Positions 1 to 7,300 of a stretch of DNA of 34,044 nucleotides are shown in pieces (position 1 is the stretch's first letter; each line of letters begins with the position of its first letter). Origin of the DNA: an uncultured Lachnospiraceae bacterium (GTDB taxonomy: Bacteria > Bacillota > Clostridia > Lachnospirales > Lachnospiraceae); assembly GCA_947063675.1 (NCBI GenBank), contig CAMSTM010000019.1, positions 1 to 34,044 of the forward strand, written 5' to 3'. Both the position numbers and the translations under genes were made by a program. Under the pieces are notes generated by a model. It did no database searches. It was not told where the DNA came from and saw only the letters and a list, made by a program, of their open reading frames with translations.

Positions 1-12
1 ATCCCCTCATTT

Positions 13-1827
13 CTACTTCGGTAGACTATTTTCGACACAAATCGACCCATACCCCACCTTTGCATTCGGATACACCCTCTCCCCCCGAATCGGCTTCGCG
101 CCCCGCCTTAAATACGCCTTCACCTTCTCCCCATACAAAAACACATCATTCCCCCGCACAATCCCCCACTCCATCAAAAGTGCCGCGCTCCCCGTCACAA
201 ACGGCGTGGCAAAAGACGTGCCCGAGACCTGCACGAAAGTATTATTCGGGCCGATAGTACTAATATTCGTTCCCGGCGCGGCAATATCCGGCTTCACATC
301 TCCCTGGGAGATTCTCTCTCCCGGGATGCTCATAAGTGGATAACCTCTTCCCGAAAAATCTGCATATCCATCAAGCGCTGCATTATAAGCGCCCACCGTT
401 ATCACCTTCGCGGCCGTGGAAGGGATTGTCAGCGTCTTGTCCGGTGTGGGGGTAAAAAAGCGTGTACCGGTACTTAGCACCGTATTGCCCGGCAGATACA
501 AATCATAGTTTCCTGTTACTGTCCTTATGGGATACAAATTAATTGTCCATATTCCTTCTGTGACATACCTGTTTTCGGGCAGAAAATCAAAATAAATCTC
601 CTGATTCACAGAATAAGGCGACGGTTCTCCCACATAGATTAAAACCTGTGTGCTCTCCAGCGTAATACTTCTTCCTCCGGTCGCCTGTATGTCAATATTG
701 GTCCGCCTGCCTCCCGGAGAAATCAGCTCAATCCCCAGAATATCCACATATTCCTTCCAGAGCTGAACACTGAAAGAGGTCTGGTAATTGCCCACGCTCA
801 GCTCAATCCGGCGCATATCCGTCCTTTCGGCATCCGGCCCGAAGCTGCCGGACACATGTCCTCCGGCGGCTCCTTCATTGCCGCTTCCAACGCATACAAC
901 GCACCGGCCGATTTCGGCAGCGTTATCAAGAAAGCGTTCCACAAGCGAGGTTCCGTCATGAGAGCCGTAGGTGTTGCCAAAGCTCAGATTAATGGCGATA
1001 GGCCGTCCCAGCTCCACCGCTTTCTTTACCACATAGGTCACAGCCCTCATCAGCTCCGTGGTTTTGGGGAAAGAATCGGGTCTGGGTGTTCCCATTTTCA
1101 CAATTAACAGCCCGCATTCCGGCGCAACTCCCTGATATCTGCCGTCCGCAAGTCTTCCGCCGGCTGCCGCTATGGCTGCAACTGCCGTTCCATGCCCGGA
1201 AGCGTCCGTACTGGGAACGACCCTCTTTGGGAAACGGCTCTTTAACGCCGCGTCAATCCGGTATTTTGAAAACTCCACTCCTCTGCCGAATCCCTCCGGC
1301 GGAGCTGCTTTCCCCGCAAATTCTTCATCTTCTTCCGGCAGCTGACCGTTCACCTGTTCCGCGCTTAATGTCTGGTCCCATAAAAACTGGATTCTGGAAT
1401 TTCCCTGTGCATCCCGGAATTCCGGGCTTTCAAAATCAATTCCCGAATCGATTACCGCTATCAGAACATCCCTGCCGGTTAAATACGGTTCCCGCAAAGT
1501 TACCGGGAAAATACAGGAAGCCTGCTTTCCCTGAAGGGTGGAAAAATAAAGTCTTTTGGGCTTTTCCACATATTCCACTTCGTCCAGTAGCGTGAATGTG
1601 TCAATCAGTTCTTCCGGTATAGTGACAATCGCATATCCCGCTATCAGTTCCTCCACCTGAATCACGTTGCTTTGCAGCCTTTTGATATCCCCGTTATATT
1701 TTACAATCAGCTCCCACTTTCCGGTATCTTCAAGATAACCGACTCCCAGCTGCCCGGATTTTTGGCGCTGTGTTTCCTCTACTTCAAGCGCCAGATTAAG
1801 CAGATTTTCCAGTTTCTGATTTGCCAT
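13..1827 (-). CDS. Csp-like S8 subtilisin family serine protease
   Basis: A 604-residue subtilase. The catalytic triad is visible: Asp127 in AVIDSGID, His212 in GHGTAVAA and Ser538 in SGTSFATPFV, with the oxyanion Asn317 in GSGNEG. About 150 residues (roughly 330-475) rich in beta-strand-like sequence separate Asn317 from the serine region. This matches the jelly-roll insertion known in clostridial CspB-type germination proteases, and the total length also fits that family. There is no signal peptide; residues 1-100 look like a prodomain. The start is ATG at 1827 with GGAGG five bases upstream. The gene follows the HD-GYP operon but lies beyond that operon's terminator, so it is probably transcribed separately; I could not identify its promoter. 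By family analogy it may process a cortex-lytic enzyme or another spore protein, but that role is inferred. All catalytic residues are present, so it should be active. Confidence 0.9.
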   Translation of the reverse strand: MANQKLENLLNLALEVEETQRQKSGQLGVGYLEDTGKWELIVKYNGDIKRLQSNVIQVEELIAGYAIVTIPEELIDTFTLLDEVEYVEKPKRLYFSTLQGKQASCIFPVTLREPYLTGRDVLIAVIDSGIDFESPEFRDAQGNSRIQFLWDQTLSAEQVNGQLPEEDEEFAGKAAPPEGFGRGVEFSKYRIDAALKSRFPKRVVPSTDASGHGTAVAAIAAAGGRLADGRYQGVAPECGLLIVKMGTPRPDSFPKTTELMRAVTYVVKKAVELGRPIAINLSFGNTYGSHDGTSLVERFLDNAAEIGRCVVCVGSGNEGAAGGHVSGSFGPDAERTDMRRIELSVGNYQTSFSVQLWKEYVDILGIELISPGGRRTNIDIQATGGRSITLESTQVLIYVGEPSPYSVNQEIYFDFLPENRYVTEGIWTINLYPIRTVTGNYDLYLPGNTVLSTGTRFFTPTPDKTLTIPSTAAKVITVGAYNAALDGYADFSGRGYPLMSIPGERISQGDVKPDIAAPGTNISTIGPNNTFVQVSGTSFATPFVTGSAALLMEWGIVRGNDVFLYGEKVKAYLRRGAKPIRGERVYPNAKVGYGSICVENSLPK

Positions 1828-1994
1828 AAAGCCTCCGTCTGCATCGTGTCCGCATCACATCTGCCCGACAGTCTCTCATCAGAAAATCACAGCTGTCATT
1901 TGGTATCTGTCCGGCAGTTTCACAGACCGTTTCAATTATTTTTACTTTATGCAGCGCCTCTGGTTCTGTGCGGCTTCCTTCTCTTATTTCACAT

Positions 1995-2032
1995 AAAAAA
2001 AGCTGCCGCGTATGAAATTTTAACGCAACAGC
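1995..2032 (-). terminator. Rho-independent terminator after the HD-GYP gene
   Basis: On the minus strand a nine-pair stem (GCTGTTGCG with CGCGGCAGC, two G-U pairs) is followed by seven Ts. The arms are at 2024-2032 and 2002-2010, about 30 bases after the stop of the response regulator gene. It separates that operon from the subtilase gene. Confidence 0.75.
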
Positions 2033-2061
2033 CATTTTCTAAATTAATATCTTTTAATGTT

Positions 2062-3153
2062 TTATGAGTAATTGTCCGCCAGACGGAAAAATTCTTCCTT
2101 AACGGCAAGAAAAGCATCCAGAAGCCTGGGTGAAAAGCATCCGCATTCTCCGTTGAGAATCATATTGTAAGCCGTTTCCTTGTCAAAAGCTTTTTTGTAG
2201 ACTCTCTCCGCCACCAATGCGTCAAAAACGTCGGCGATAGACACTATCTGCGCCGCAATATTGATTTCGTCTCCCTTCAGCCCGTCAGGATACCCGCGTC
2301 CGTCATATCTTTCGTGATGATGGCGGCAGATATCATAACAATAGCTGAAATATTCCTCATCATCCAAATGGACAAAAGAAGCTATCATTTCAGAACCCTT
2401 GGAAGTATGCTCCTTCATCACCTCAAATTCTTCTTTGGTAAGCCTTCCCGGCTTTAACAAAATACCGTCCGGCACCGTGATTTTTCCGATATCATGCATT
2501 GCCGCCGCCTGGCTGATAATATCTATTTTCTCTGTCGTCAGTCCATACTCCGGGAATCTTTTCTCGATTTCTTCTGCCAACGCTCTGGTAAAAACACGGA
2601 TTCGTTTAACGTGCAGCCCGGACTCCATATTCCTGAATTCCACCACATTACTCATGGCTTCTATCATAGCGTCATTTGCATTGCGGAGCTTTTGCGCCTG
2701 CGCTTTCAGAAGGGCGTTCTGTTCTTCCAGTTCCGCCGTCTGCGATTTCACAAGGGACTCTAACTGGGTCTTGTAAGAATACAAATCAATATTGTTTTTG
2801 ACCATCTGCTTTACTACAGGCGCATGATACGGCTTGTGGATGTATTCCACCACCCCGTATTCATATCCCCGGCGTTCGTATTCAACAGATGTTTCGCCTG
2901 TTATCATAATAATGGGGATTTGGGGAATCAAATCCTGATTCTTTAACTGTTCAAGCACCTCAAAGCCGTTCATGACAGGCATCACCACGTCAAGAAGCAC
3001 AGCCGCCACAGTATCAATATTTTCCATCAGCATACGGAGACCTTCTTCCCCGTTTTCCGCCTCCAGAATCTCATACTCATCCCTGAAAATTTCCGCCAGC
3101 ATCTCGCGGTTTATTTCCATATCTTCAACGATTAGTATTGTATTCTTCTTCAT
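2062..3153 (-). CDS. Response regulator with HD-GYP domain (cyclic-di-GMP phosphodiesterase type)
   Basis: A 363-residue two-domain signalling protein. The N-terminal receiver domain (about 1-125) has the acidic ED pair at 10-11, phospho-acceptor Asp55 in LLDVVMP and Lys107 in HKPY. A coiled-coil linker follows (about 125-165). The HD-GYP domain (about 165-363) has HD at 220-221 in MHDIGKI, HHHER near 278 and GYP at 287-289. All metal-ligand motifs are intact, so c-di-GMP hydrolysis is expected from family knowledge. The frame extends 34 codons upstream, but I chose ATG 3153 because GGAGG sits eight bases before it and the receiver domain begins immediately. The upstream FMN enzyme gene ends 22 bases before this start, so the two are probably co-transcribed. 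No histidine kinase is in the window, so the input partner is unknown. Confidence 0.93.
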   Translation of the reverse strand: MKKNTILIVEDMEINREMLAEIFRDEYEILEAENGEEGLRMLMENIDTVAAVLLDVVMPVMNGFEVLEQLKNQDLIPQIPIIMITGETSVEYERRGYEYGVVEYIHKPYHAPVVKQMVKNNIDLYSYKTQLESLVKSQTAELEEQNALLKAQAQKLRNANDAMIEAMSNVVEFRNMESGLHVKRIRVFTRALAEEIEKRFPEYGLTTEKIDIISQAAAMHDIGKITVPDGILLKPGRLTKEEFEVMKEHTSKGSEMIASFVHLDDEEYFSYCYDICRHHHERYDGRGYPDGLKGDEINIAAQIVSIADVFDALVAERVYKKAFDKETAYNMILNGECGCFSPRLLDAFLAVKEEFFRLADNYS

Positions 3154-3175
3154 TGCTAGCCTCCACTTATATGAT

Positions 3176-4033
3176 TCAAATTTGCCAGAGCACTGTTTTA
3201 TCCACATGCAAAAGATTATGGCATCCCGTTTGTGCCATAAAGCTCTTAAGTTCATTATTCATATTGGTTATCTTTTCAAAAAAATCTTTTGTCCCGTTTA
3301 CCCCCGGGGACTCTGCAAACGCCCGCTTCATAAATACTGCTGTCGCCCCTGATGCAAGCGCTTTAAAGACATCCAGGCCGTTTCTTATTTCACAGTCCAC
3401 AAATACCGGTATCCGTACGTCTACCGCCTTTAAAACATCCGGCAATGACATGAAAGGTGAAACTGTATACCTTAAAAGGCTGTCATGAGCCGACATCACG
3501 ATTCCTCCCACACCTGCCATGGCACATTTGTAGGCGTCTTTTTTGCTCAGGATTCCTTTTACAATAAAGGGAACCGATGCGGCGGAAACGAATTCGCGGA
3601 TTTCTTCCATGCTTTTAGATGCCTCTTCCTTCCCCAGGCCATAGGAAAGGTCTATTCCAACCGCAAGCGCCCCGCACTTTTGCGCCTGCTCAATTTGAGA
3701 AAACACAACTCTGTTATCGGCATAAGGTCTGATAATCTTGATAGCTGCGGCGCCTGTATCTGAAATTTCTGAAAGCTTTTCTTTTTCCTCCGTGCCGACC
3801 CAGCAGAGCACACCGGCCTTTTCGGCTTCTCTGGCCGTTTCAATGACATCCGTTTTATGTACATCCTCTATATTGGCCGGCATCGACACCATAATAGGAG
3901 AAGTAAATTTTTTCCCATATATGGCAAACGAAGTATCGGGCTCCCCGCTGTCAATATACCGTGTTTCCAAAAGCAGCGAATCAAAATAATCTCTTGTATA
4001 GAGACCGGAACCGCCCTGTTTTTCGTACTCCAT
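3176..4033 (-). CDS. FMN-dependent alpha-hydroxy-acid dehydrogenase/oxidase-like protein
   Basis: A 285-residue TIM-barrel protein of the lactate/glycolate oxidase superfamily, shorter than the usual 350-400. Visible motifs are FTSPIMVSMPA near 43-53 (the barrel start, usually PI..AP), Lys159 in FIVKGI (flavin N1 contact), His183 in MSAHD (position of the catalytic His in the usual SNHGGRQ) and the FMN-phosphate segment VDCEIRNGLDVFKALASGA (212-230). The GGR part of the substrate-binding SNHGGRQ motif is replaced by DSLLR, and the N-terminal helical region is reduced. Flavin binding is therefore likely, but the substrate is uncertain and could differ from a 2-hydroxy acid. The start ATG has AGGAG seven bases upstream. 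It is the first gene of a two-gene unit with the HD-GYP regulator, driven by the promoter at 4066-4094. Confidence 0.8.
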   Translation of the reverse strand: MEYEKQGGSGLYTRDYFDSLLLETRYIDSGEPDTSFAIYGKKFTSPIMVSMPANIEDVHKTDVIETAREAEKAGVLCWVGTEEKEKLSEISDTGAAAIKIIRPYADNRVVFSQIEQAQKCGALAVGIDLSYGLGKEEASKSMEEIREFVSAASVPFIVKGILSKKDAYKCAMAGVGGIVMSAHDSLLRYTVSPFMSLPDVLKAVDVRIPVFVDCEIRNGLDVFKALASGATAVFMKRAFAESPGVNGTKDFFEKITNMNNELKSFMAQTGCHNLLHVDKTVLWQI

Positions 4034-4065
4034 GGCTGCACTCCTGTTTTCTCATGTGTGTTTTT

Positions 4066-4094
4066 ATCTTAACGGATATCACTAAAAAAGTCAA
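4066..4094 (-). promoter_or_regulatory. Sigma-A promoter for the FMN enzyme / HD-GYP operon
   Basis: Reading the minus strand, TTGACT (4089-4094) and TAAGAT (4066-4071) are 17 bases apart. The -10 lies about 32 bases upstream of the ATG at 4033. Spacing and position are ideal. Confidence 0.7.
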
Positions 4095-4123
4095 TAACCC
4101 TACCATATTCTGCAGGATAAACT

Positions 4124-4151
4124 ATTGGAATACCCATTTGGGATTACCAAT
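4124..4151 (-). terminator. Imperfect inverted repeat at the end of the T7SS operon, possible terminator
   Basis: The arms ATTGG...CCC and GGG...CCAAT form a 28-base imperfect hairpin that abuts the stop codon of the DUF2974 gene. The following bases (AGTTTATCC on the minus strand) are only weakly T-rich, so termination here is plausible but not certain. Confidence 0.4.
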
Positions 4152-4152
4152 T

Positions 4153-5541
4153 TCAGATTACTGTATCCCACTTCCGGTAGCTCTTAGCAGCCTCCTCCTG
4201 AAACTGCGCAATCTGAAACAATCCCTTCGTGACTTTATCCAGTTCTATTGCAGAAAGCTTGACCCCATGATACAGTCCGGCATGGCCTTTTACATAAACC
4301 GGGATTGCATCCGCCGTCTTTCGCACTTCACGGACAAGCGTATCTATCCGCAGAGTCAGACTTCTGGTCTGCTCTGCCTGTCTGAAAAGCTGCCCGTAAT
4401 CCACCTGCAGATGAAAGGCGGCCGGAAGCTCCCCTTTAAAATATTCCTTATCCAACAGGGAACATAAAAATTTTCTTCCCTCTTCCTTCTTAAAAAGACT
4501 TCCGGCAATCAGAGGAATTCCCTGAATCGTAAAATCTTTCATATCCTCTAACGTCAGCCTTTCGCCGTTTATCCCCTTTTTTTGTCCCCTTGAAGCTTCC
4601 ATTAACTGCATAATAACGGCCGCACATCCGTCTCTCTCCCCCGGCGTCAGCTTCATCATACCGGAGGAGAGGGCGGCTGCATATTCTCCAAGCTCTCCCC
4701 GGTTTGGCACATCGCAGTTTTTTCTTCCATGAAAAGTTGTGATATAATTTCCTGTTTCCTCATCAGCGGTCAGCGATGCAAACATATACTTAATGTCGTG
4801 ATATCCTGCAAAATTCGTTTTTTCCACAGGAGTCTTTATATATCTGATATGTCCTGCTAAAATAACAGAGCTTCCCAGAACGCTTACATAATCGTTTTCC
4901 CCGTGGATACCGTATATCTTTTCCCTCCTCTTATCATATTTTTCATTCCCGTATCTGTCTTTCCATTTATTTATGGCGGCATCTGAAAATCCCTGTCCGT
5001 CCACGGAATAGCAGGCGTCCACAAGATTCACGTATCTGGTTTCCATTGTAACAAACTGCGCTTTGTTTCCTCCTTTTGAATGTCCCGTTACGATAACCTG
5101 ATTTTCCTTTCCGATATCCATCTGCTCCACCACCTCCTCAAAATAAGAAAGGGCGCGGTTCTGCTGAATGGTTGCGGCGTCTGTCATCCCGATTCCGTTG
5201 TCCGGCCACTCCCCGTCCCCGGTTCCCCGGTAGACGACATAATAGCTGTTTCCGTCGCTGCTTTGAAATGTACATGCCGCGGTTCCTGAATCATATCCCA
5301 TATTGGCGCTCTGGCAGCAAATTTTAAGGCTTCCTATCTCTTCGTTTTTTACAGCCTCCCGCAGCACTGTATATTCTCCAAAATGCGCCCCGCCTCCCCC
5401 GTAATCGGGGACTGTCTCCAGATTATCTATAATGTCCCTTAATGCAAGGCCGTCTTCGGCTTCCCTGTAATCCAGATACATGAAGGTATCCAGCACCATA
5501 CTGATTTCCGCTTCCGAAATTTTCTCACCGATTTCAAACAT
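4153..5541 (-). CDS. DUF2974 (Mbeg1-like) alpha/beta-hydrolase, candidate T7SS-associated lipase/esterase
   Basis: A 462-residue protein with an alpha/beta-hydrolase core. YRGTGDG (104-110) fits the oxyanion strand, and VTGHSKGGNKAQ carries the nucleophile elbow GxSxG with Ser155. A later segment, HGENDYVSVLGS followed by FAGYHDIKYMF, could supply the Asp and His. The C-terminal part (about 300-462) is helical. There is no signal peptide or transmembrane segment. It is the last gene of the type VII secretion operon, 90 bases after a WXG100 gene, which makes it a candidate effector or accessory enzyme; that role is inferred from position only. ATG 5541 has an AAGGGAG site just upstream. A second DUF2974 protein with the same GHSKGGN elbow is at 25250-26350. 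Confidence 0.82.
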   Translation of the reverse strand: MFEIGEKISEAEISMVLDTFMYLDYREAEDGLALRDIIDNLETVPDYGGGGAHFGEYTVLREAVKNEEIGSLKICCQSANMGYDSGTAACTFQSSDGNSYYVVYRGTGDGEWPDNGIGMTDAATIQQNRALSYFEEVVEQMDIGKENQVIVTGHSKGGNKAQFVTMETRYVNLVDACYSVDGQGFSDAAINKWKDRYGNEKYDKRREKIYGIHGENDYVSVLGSSVILAGHIRYIKTPVEKTNFAGYHDIKYMFASLTADEETGNYITTFHGRKNCDVPNRGELGEYAAALSSGMMKLTPGERDGCAAVIMQLMEASRGQKKGINGERLTLEDMKDFTIQGIPLIAGSLFKKEEGRKFLCSLLDKEYFKGELPAAFHLQVDYGQLFRQAEQTRSLTLRIDTLVREVRKTADAIPVYVKGHAGLYHGVKLSAIELDKVTKGLFQIAQFQEEAAKSYRKWDTVI

Positions 5542-5566
5542 CTCCCTTCAAGTATCCTCCCGGAAA

Positions 5567-5587
5567 GGTGGCGCGTACCGCGCCGCC
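5567..5587 (-). other. GC-rich hairpin between WXG100 gene and DUF2974 gene
   Basis: A nine-pair stem (GGTGGCGCG / CGCGCCGCC on the plus strand, one G-T pair) with a three-base loop. On the transcript it is followed by only TTTCC, so it may act as a partial terminator or as an mRNA 3' end stabiliser that lets the WXG transcript exceed the downstream gene. Confidence 0.5.
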
Positions 5588-5631
5588 TGCCGCTTTACCG
5601 TCCGTTAATCCACAGCCGCCCTGCAATGATG

Positions 5632-5946
5632 CTATACTACCACGTTACTGTTAAGGCTTCCGCCCTGCTGAGCGTTTCCTGCCTCCGCCTTCTGGTACAG
5701 CGCCGCCATTTCCTGCAAATCCTTCACGTGCTCCTGTACCATGCGGTACAGCTTGTCCATATCCGTCTGCAGCGACTGAAATTTATTCCCATAGGCGCTT
5801 GCCGCTTCTCCCTGCCAGATTCCTTTCATTCCCTGCACCAGCGACATCATTTCACTGGTGAGACTTTTCATCTGATTTCCCGTAGTTGCAAATTCCCCTG
5901 AGGTCTGAATCAGCTTTTCCGGTGTTACCTTTAAAATTCCTTCCAT
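5632..5946 (-). CDS. WXG100 family type VII secretion substrate (EsxA-like)
   Basis: A 104-residue, almost wholly alpha-helical protein of the ESAT-6/WXG100 family. The helix-turn-helix signature WQG is at 44-46 (KGIWQGEAASAYGNKF), near the middle as in the family. A YxxxE export motif, YQKAE at 84-88, follows near the end of helix 2, with a flexible Gly/Asn/Ser tail. The start ATG has a strong AGGAGGAAGG site. It lies 15 bases after another WXG100 gene, and the two could form the usual heterodimer. It is presumably recognised by the EssC ATPase encoded upstream. Of the five small proteins here it is the closest to canonical EsxA. Confidence 0.9.
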   Translation of the reverse strand: MEGILKVTPEKLIQTSGEFATTGNQMKSLTSEMMSLVQGMKGIWQGEAASAYGNKFQSLQTDMDKLYRMVQEHVKDLQEMAALYQKAEAGNAQQGGSLNSNVVV

Positions 5947-5961
5947 AAATATACCTTCCTC

Positions 5962-6261
5962 CTAGTAATTTCTTGCCGCCGCAATTTCCCTGTTTCTCGC
6001 CTCTGCCTGCTCATACCTTGCCGCAATCTCCAAAAGCGCCTGCACATACTGTGCAATCAACTGATGGAAAACATCCATCTGCTGCTTATCCCTGGTAAAT
6101 GCCTGGTGAAAAGCATCTCTTGCCTCACCCTCCCACATGCCGCACAGGGCGCTCTCCTGCTCGCCTAAAACGGTTGTCTTTGATTTGAACTGGCCGTTTA
6201 ATTCTGTTATTCTTCCCGCTCTGTTCCGTAGTTCTGATGATGTTACACTGAAAAAAGCCAT
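5962..6261 (-). CDS. WXG100 family type VII secretion substrate (EsxB-like partner)
   Basis: A 99-residue helical protein with WEG at 43-45 (CGMWEGEARDAFHQAF) and the C-terminal export motif YEQAE at 83-87. Both are hallmarks of secreted WXG100 proteins. The start ATG follows AGGAGG by five bases. It sits between a divergent helical gene and the second canonical WXG100 gene, all in the same direction with gaps of 15-21 bases, so co-translation and heterodimer formation are likely. No cleavable signal peptide is present, as expected for this pathway. Confidence 0.9.
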   Translation of the reverse strand: MAFFSVTSSELRNRAGRITELNGQFKSKTTVLGEQESALCGMWEGEARDAFHQAFTRDKQQMDVFHQLIAQYVQALLEIAARYEQAEARNREIAAARNY

Positions 6262-6282
6262 ATGTCCTCCTGTTTAAAGTTC

Positions 6283-6594
6283 CTACAAATATACTCTCAC
6301 TGTTGCCAACTGGTTACTCAGCATTTCTGCCTGATACATTTTCTTTGCCCGCTCCTCCATTTCCTCCGCTATCTTTAAGATTCTTTCCGCCTCCGAAATC
6401 AGAAGCATGCCCAGCTTCACCTCCTTTCCTGCCAGCACATCGCTGCATTCGCTTATCCAGTATCGTTTTCCTTCGCCGGCAAGGCGCATCAAATCATCCT
6501 CGCCCGCCGACTTTAAGGCTTTGGCAAGCTCTGCAAGCTGCTCCGAAAGCTGCTTCACCTCCGCAAAATGCATTTCAATCGTCCGCAATGACAC
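6283..6594 (-). CDS. Small helical T7SS-locus protein, divergent WXG100-like
   Basis: About 103 residues, nearly all helical, with the size and two-helix layout of WXG100 proteins. The central motif is degenerate: Trp46 is present in KRYWISECSD, but there is no W-x-G turn. MYQAEM near 86-91 resembles a worn export motif. I chose GTG 6594 rather than the longer frame from 6633 because AAAGGAG lies eight bases before the GTG, while the longer frame starts with an unsupported TTG. The start overlaps the end of the preceding gene by 20 bases, suggesting coupling. It could be a chaperone-like partner or non-secreted subunit instead of a substrate. Confidence 0.72.
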   Translation of the reverse strand: MSLRTIEMHFAEVKQLSEQLAELAKALKSAGEDDLMRLAGEGKRYWISECSDVLAGKEVKLGMLLISEAERILKIAEEMEERAKKMYQAEMLSNQLATVRVYL

Positions 6595-6982
6595 CTGTAT
6601 TTCTCCTTTCCGCCTCCTCGTAAACCGTGGCAATCAAATCTGCCTTCTCAAGATGCCTGCAAAGCAGAGCAAATACCTTTTCTCCCTCGCTCCCCACAGC
6701 CATAAAATCCGTTTTCAGGCTGCCGGAAGCCTGTCCGAAAAAGCAGTCCTCCAACTTTGCCGCAATATCCTCTGCCGACCCAAACGCGCACTTTGCCTGC
6801 CGGGCGGCATCCAGCCACCCCTTTTGTCTTTCCTTTAAAAGCTGCGTTGTTACCCTGATATTTTCCGTCAGAATTTCATCCCCTTTCCTCATTTGTCTGC
6901 GCCGGACGTTTCCTCCAAAATCCTTCCGCTGTCCGCGCCGGATGTTTTCCTCCACAGTCCTTCCGCCGTCCGCGCCGGACAT
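6575..6982 (-). CDS. Small helical T7SS-locus protein with repeated 5' end, WXG100-like
   Basis: A 135-residue protein. Residues 31-135 are helical and WXG100-sized; the turn reads CFFGQASGSLKTDF, with Phe replacing Trp, and YEEAE near 122-126 matches the YxxxE export motif. The first 30 residues are low-complexity, basic and glycine-rich. They are encoded by a 36-37 base tandem repeat that carries copies of the ribosome binding site and start region. ATG 6982 has AGGAAGG immediately upstream and is the best-supported start. An internal ATG at 6892, which would begin at the conserved-looking part, has its nearest GGAGG 19 bases away. It lies nine bases after the previous small gene and overlaps the next. 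Confidence 0.7.
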   Translation of the reverse strand: MSGADGGRTVEENIRRGQRKDFGGNVRRRQMRKGDEILTENIRVTTQLLKERQKGWLDAARQAKCAFGSAEDIAAKLEDCFFGQASGSLKTDFMAVGSEGEKVFALLCRHLEKADLIATVYEEAERRNTGVIADD

Positions 6983-6990
6983 TTCCTTCC
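6895..6990 (-). repeat. Tandem repeat (36-37 base unit, about 2.6 copies) duplicating a ribosome-binding/start region
   Basis: Copies begin at 6895 (36 bases), 6931 (37 bases) and 6968 (partial). Each copy contains GTCYGCGCCGGA followed by a CCTCC or CCTTCC block; read on the minus strand this is a purine-rich ribosome-binding block followed by TCCGGCGC. Only the copy at 6968-6990 has ATG before TCCGGC; the other two have ACA and ACG there. Confidence 0.8.
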
Positions 6991-6991
6991 T

Positions 6992-7291
6992 TTACAGCCC
7001 TTCAACCGCCTGCTTCATAATTTTCTCCATTTTTGTCAGCGCCTTCGCCCGCTCTTTTGCCTTTCCTGTAAGAGCCTCCATTTGAGCTACACAATCCGCC
7101 GCCTGCCCCAATACCCTTTGCAACTCCAGTCCCCACTCTTTCCCTGCGCTGCTTTCCCATATTTCGGAAAGTCTTCTCTCCTCCTCTGAAAGAAGCGCAA
7201 GCCTGTCCTTTGCCCTGGTGATTTCCTCTCCCATAGCTTCCATCCACCTGTTAAATTCCTGCGCCTTCAAATGTATCTTCCCGTCTTCCAT
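6992..7291 (-). CDS. Small helical T7SS-locus protein, WXG100-like
   Basis: A 99-residue helical protein. Trp45 occurs in SEIWESSAGKEW, at the expected central position, with Ser replacing the Gly of W-x-G. No YxxxD/E motif is visible at the C-terminus, so it may not carry the export signal itself and could ride as a partner of another small protein. ATG 7291 is preceded by GAGG at seven bases. It begins nine bases after the EsaB/YukD-like gene, placing it third in the T7SS operon. Confidence 0.75.
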   Translation of the reverse strand: MEDGKIHLKAQEFNRWMEAMGEEITRAKDRLALLSEEERRLSEIWESSAGKEWGLELQRVLGQAADCVAQMEALTGKAKERAKALTKMEKIMKQAVEGL

Positions 7292-7300
7292 TTCCGAACC

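Noticed and set aside
1796-2035. A 79-codon frame on the minus strand between the HD-GYP and subtilase genes
   Set aside because: It covers the terminator stem at 1995-2032, overlaps the subtilase start and has no recognisable domain.
6895-6990. Repeat units that could suggest a CRISPR or minisatellite
   Set aside because: Units are directly adjacent with no spacers, are coding, and duplicate a start region; no cas genes are in the window.
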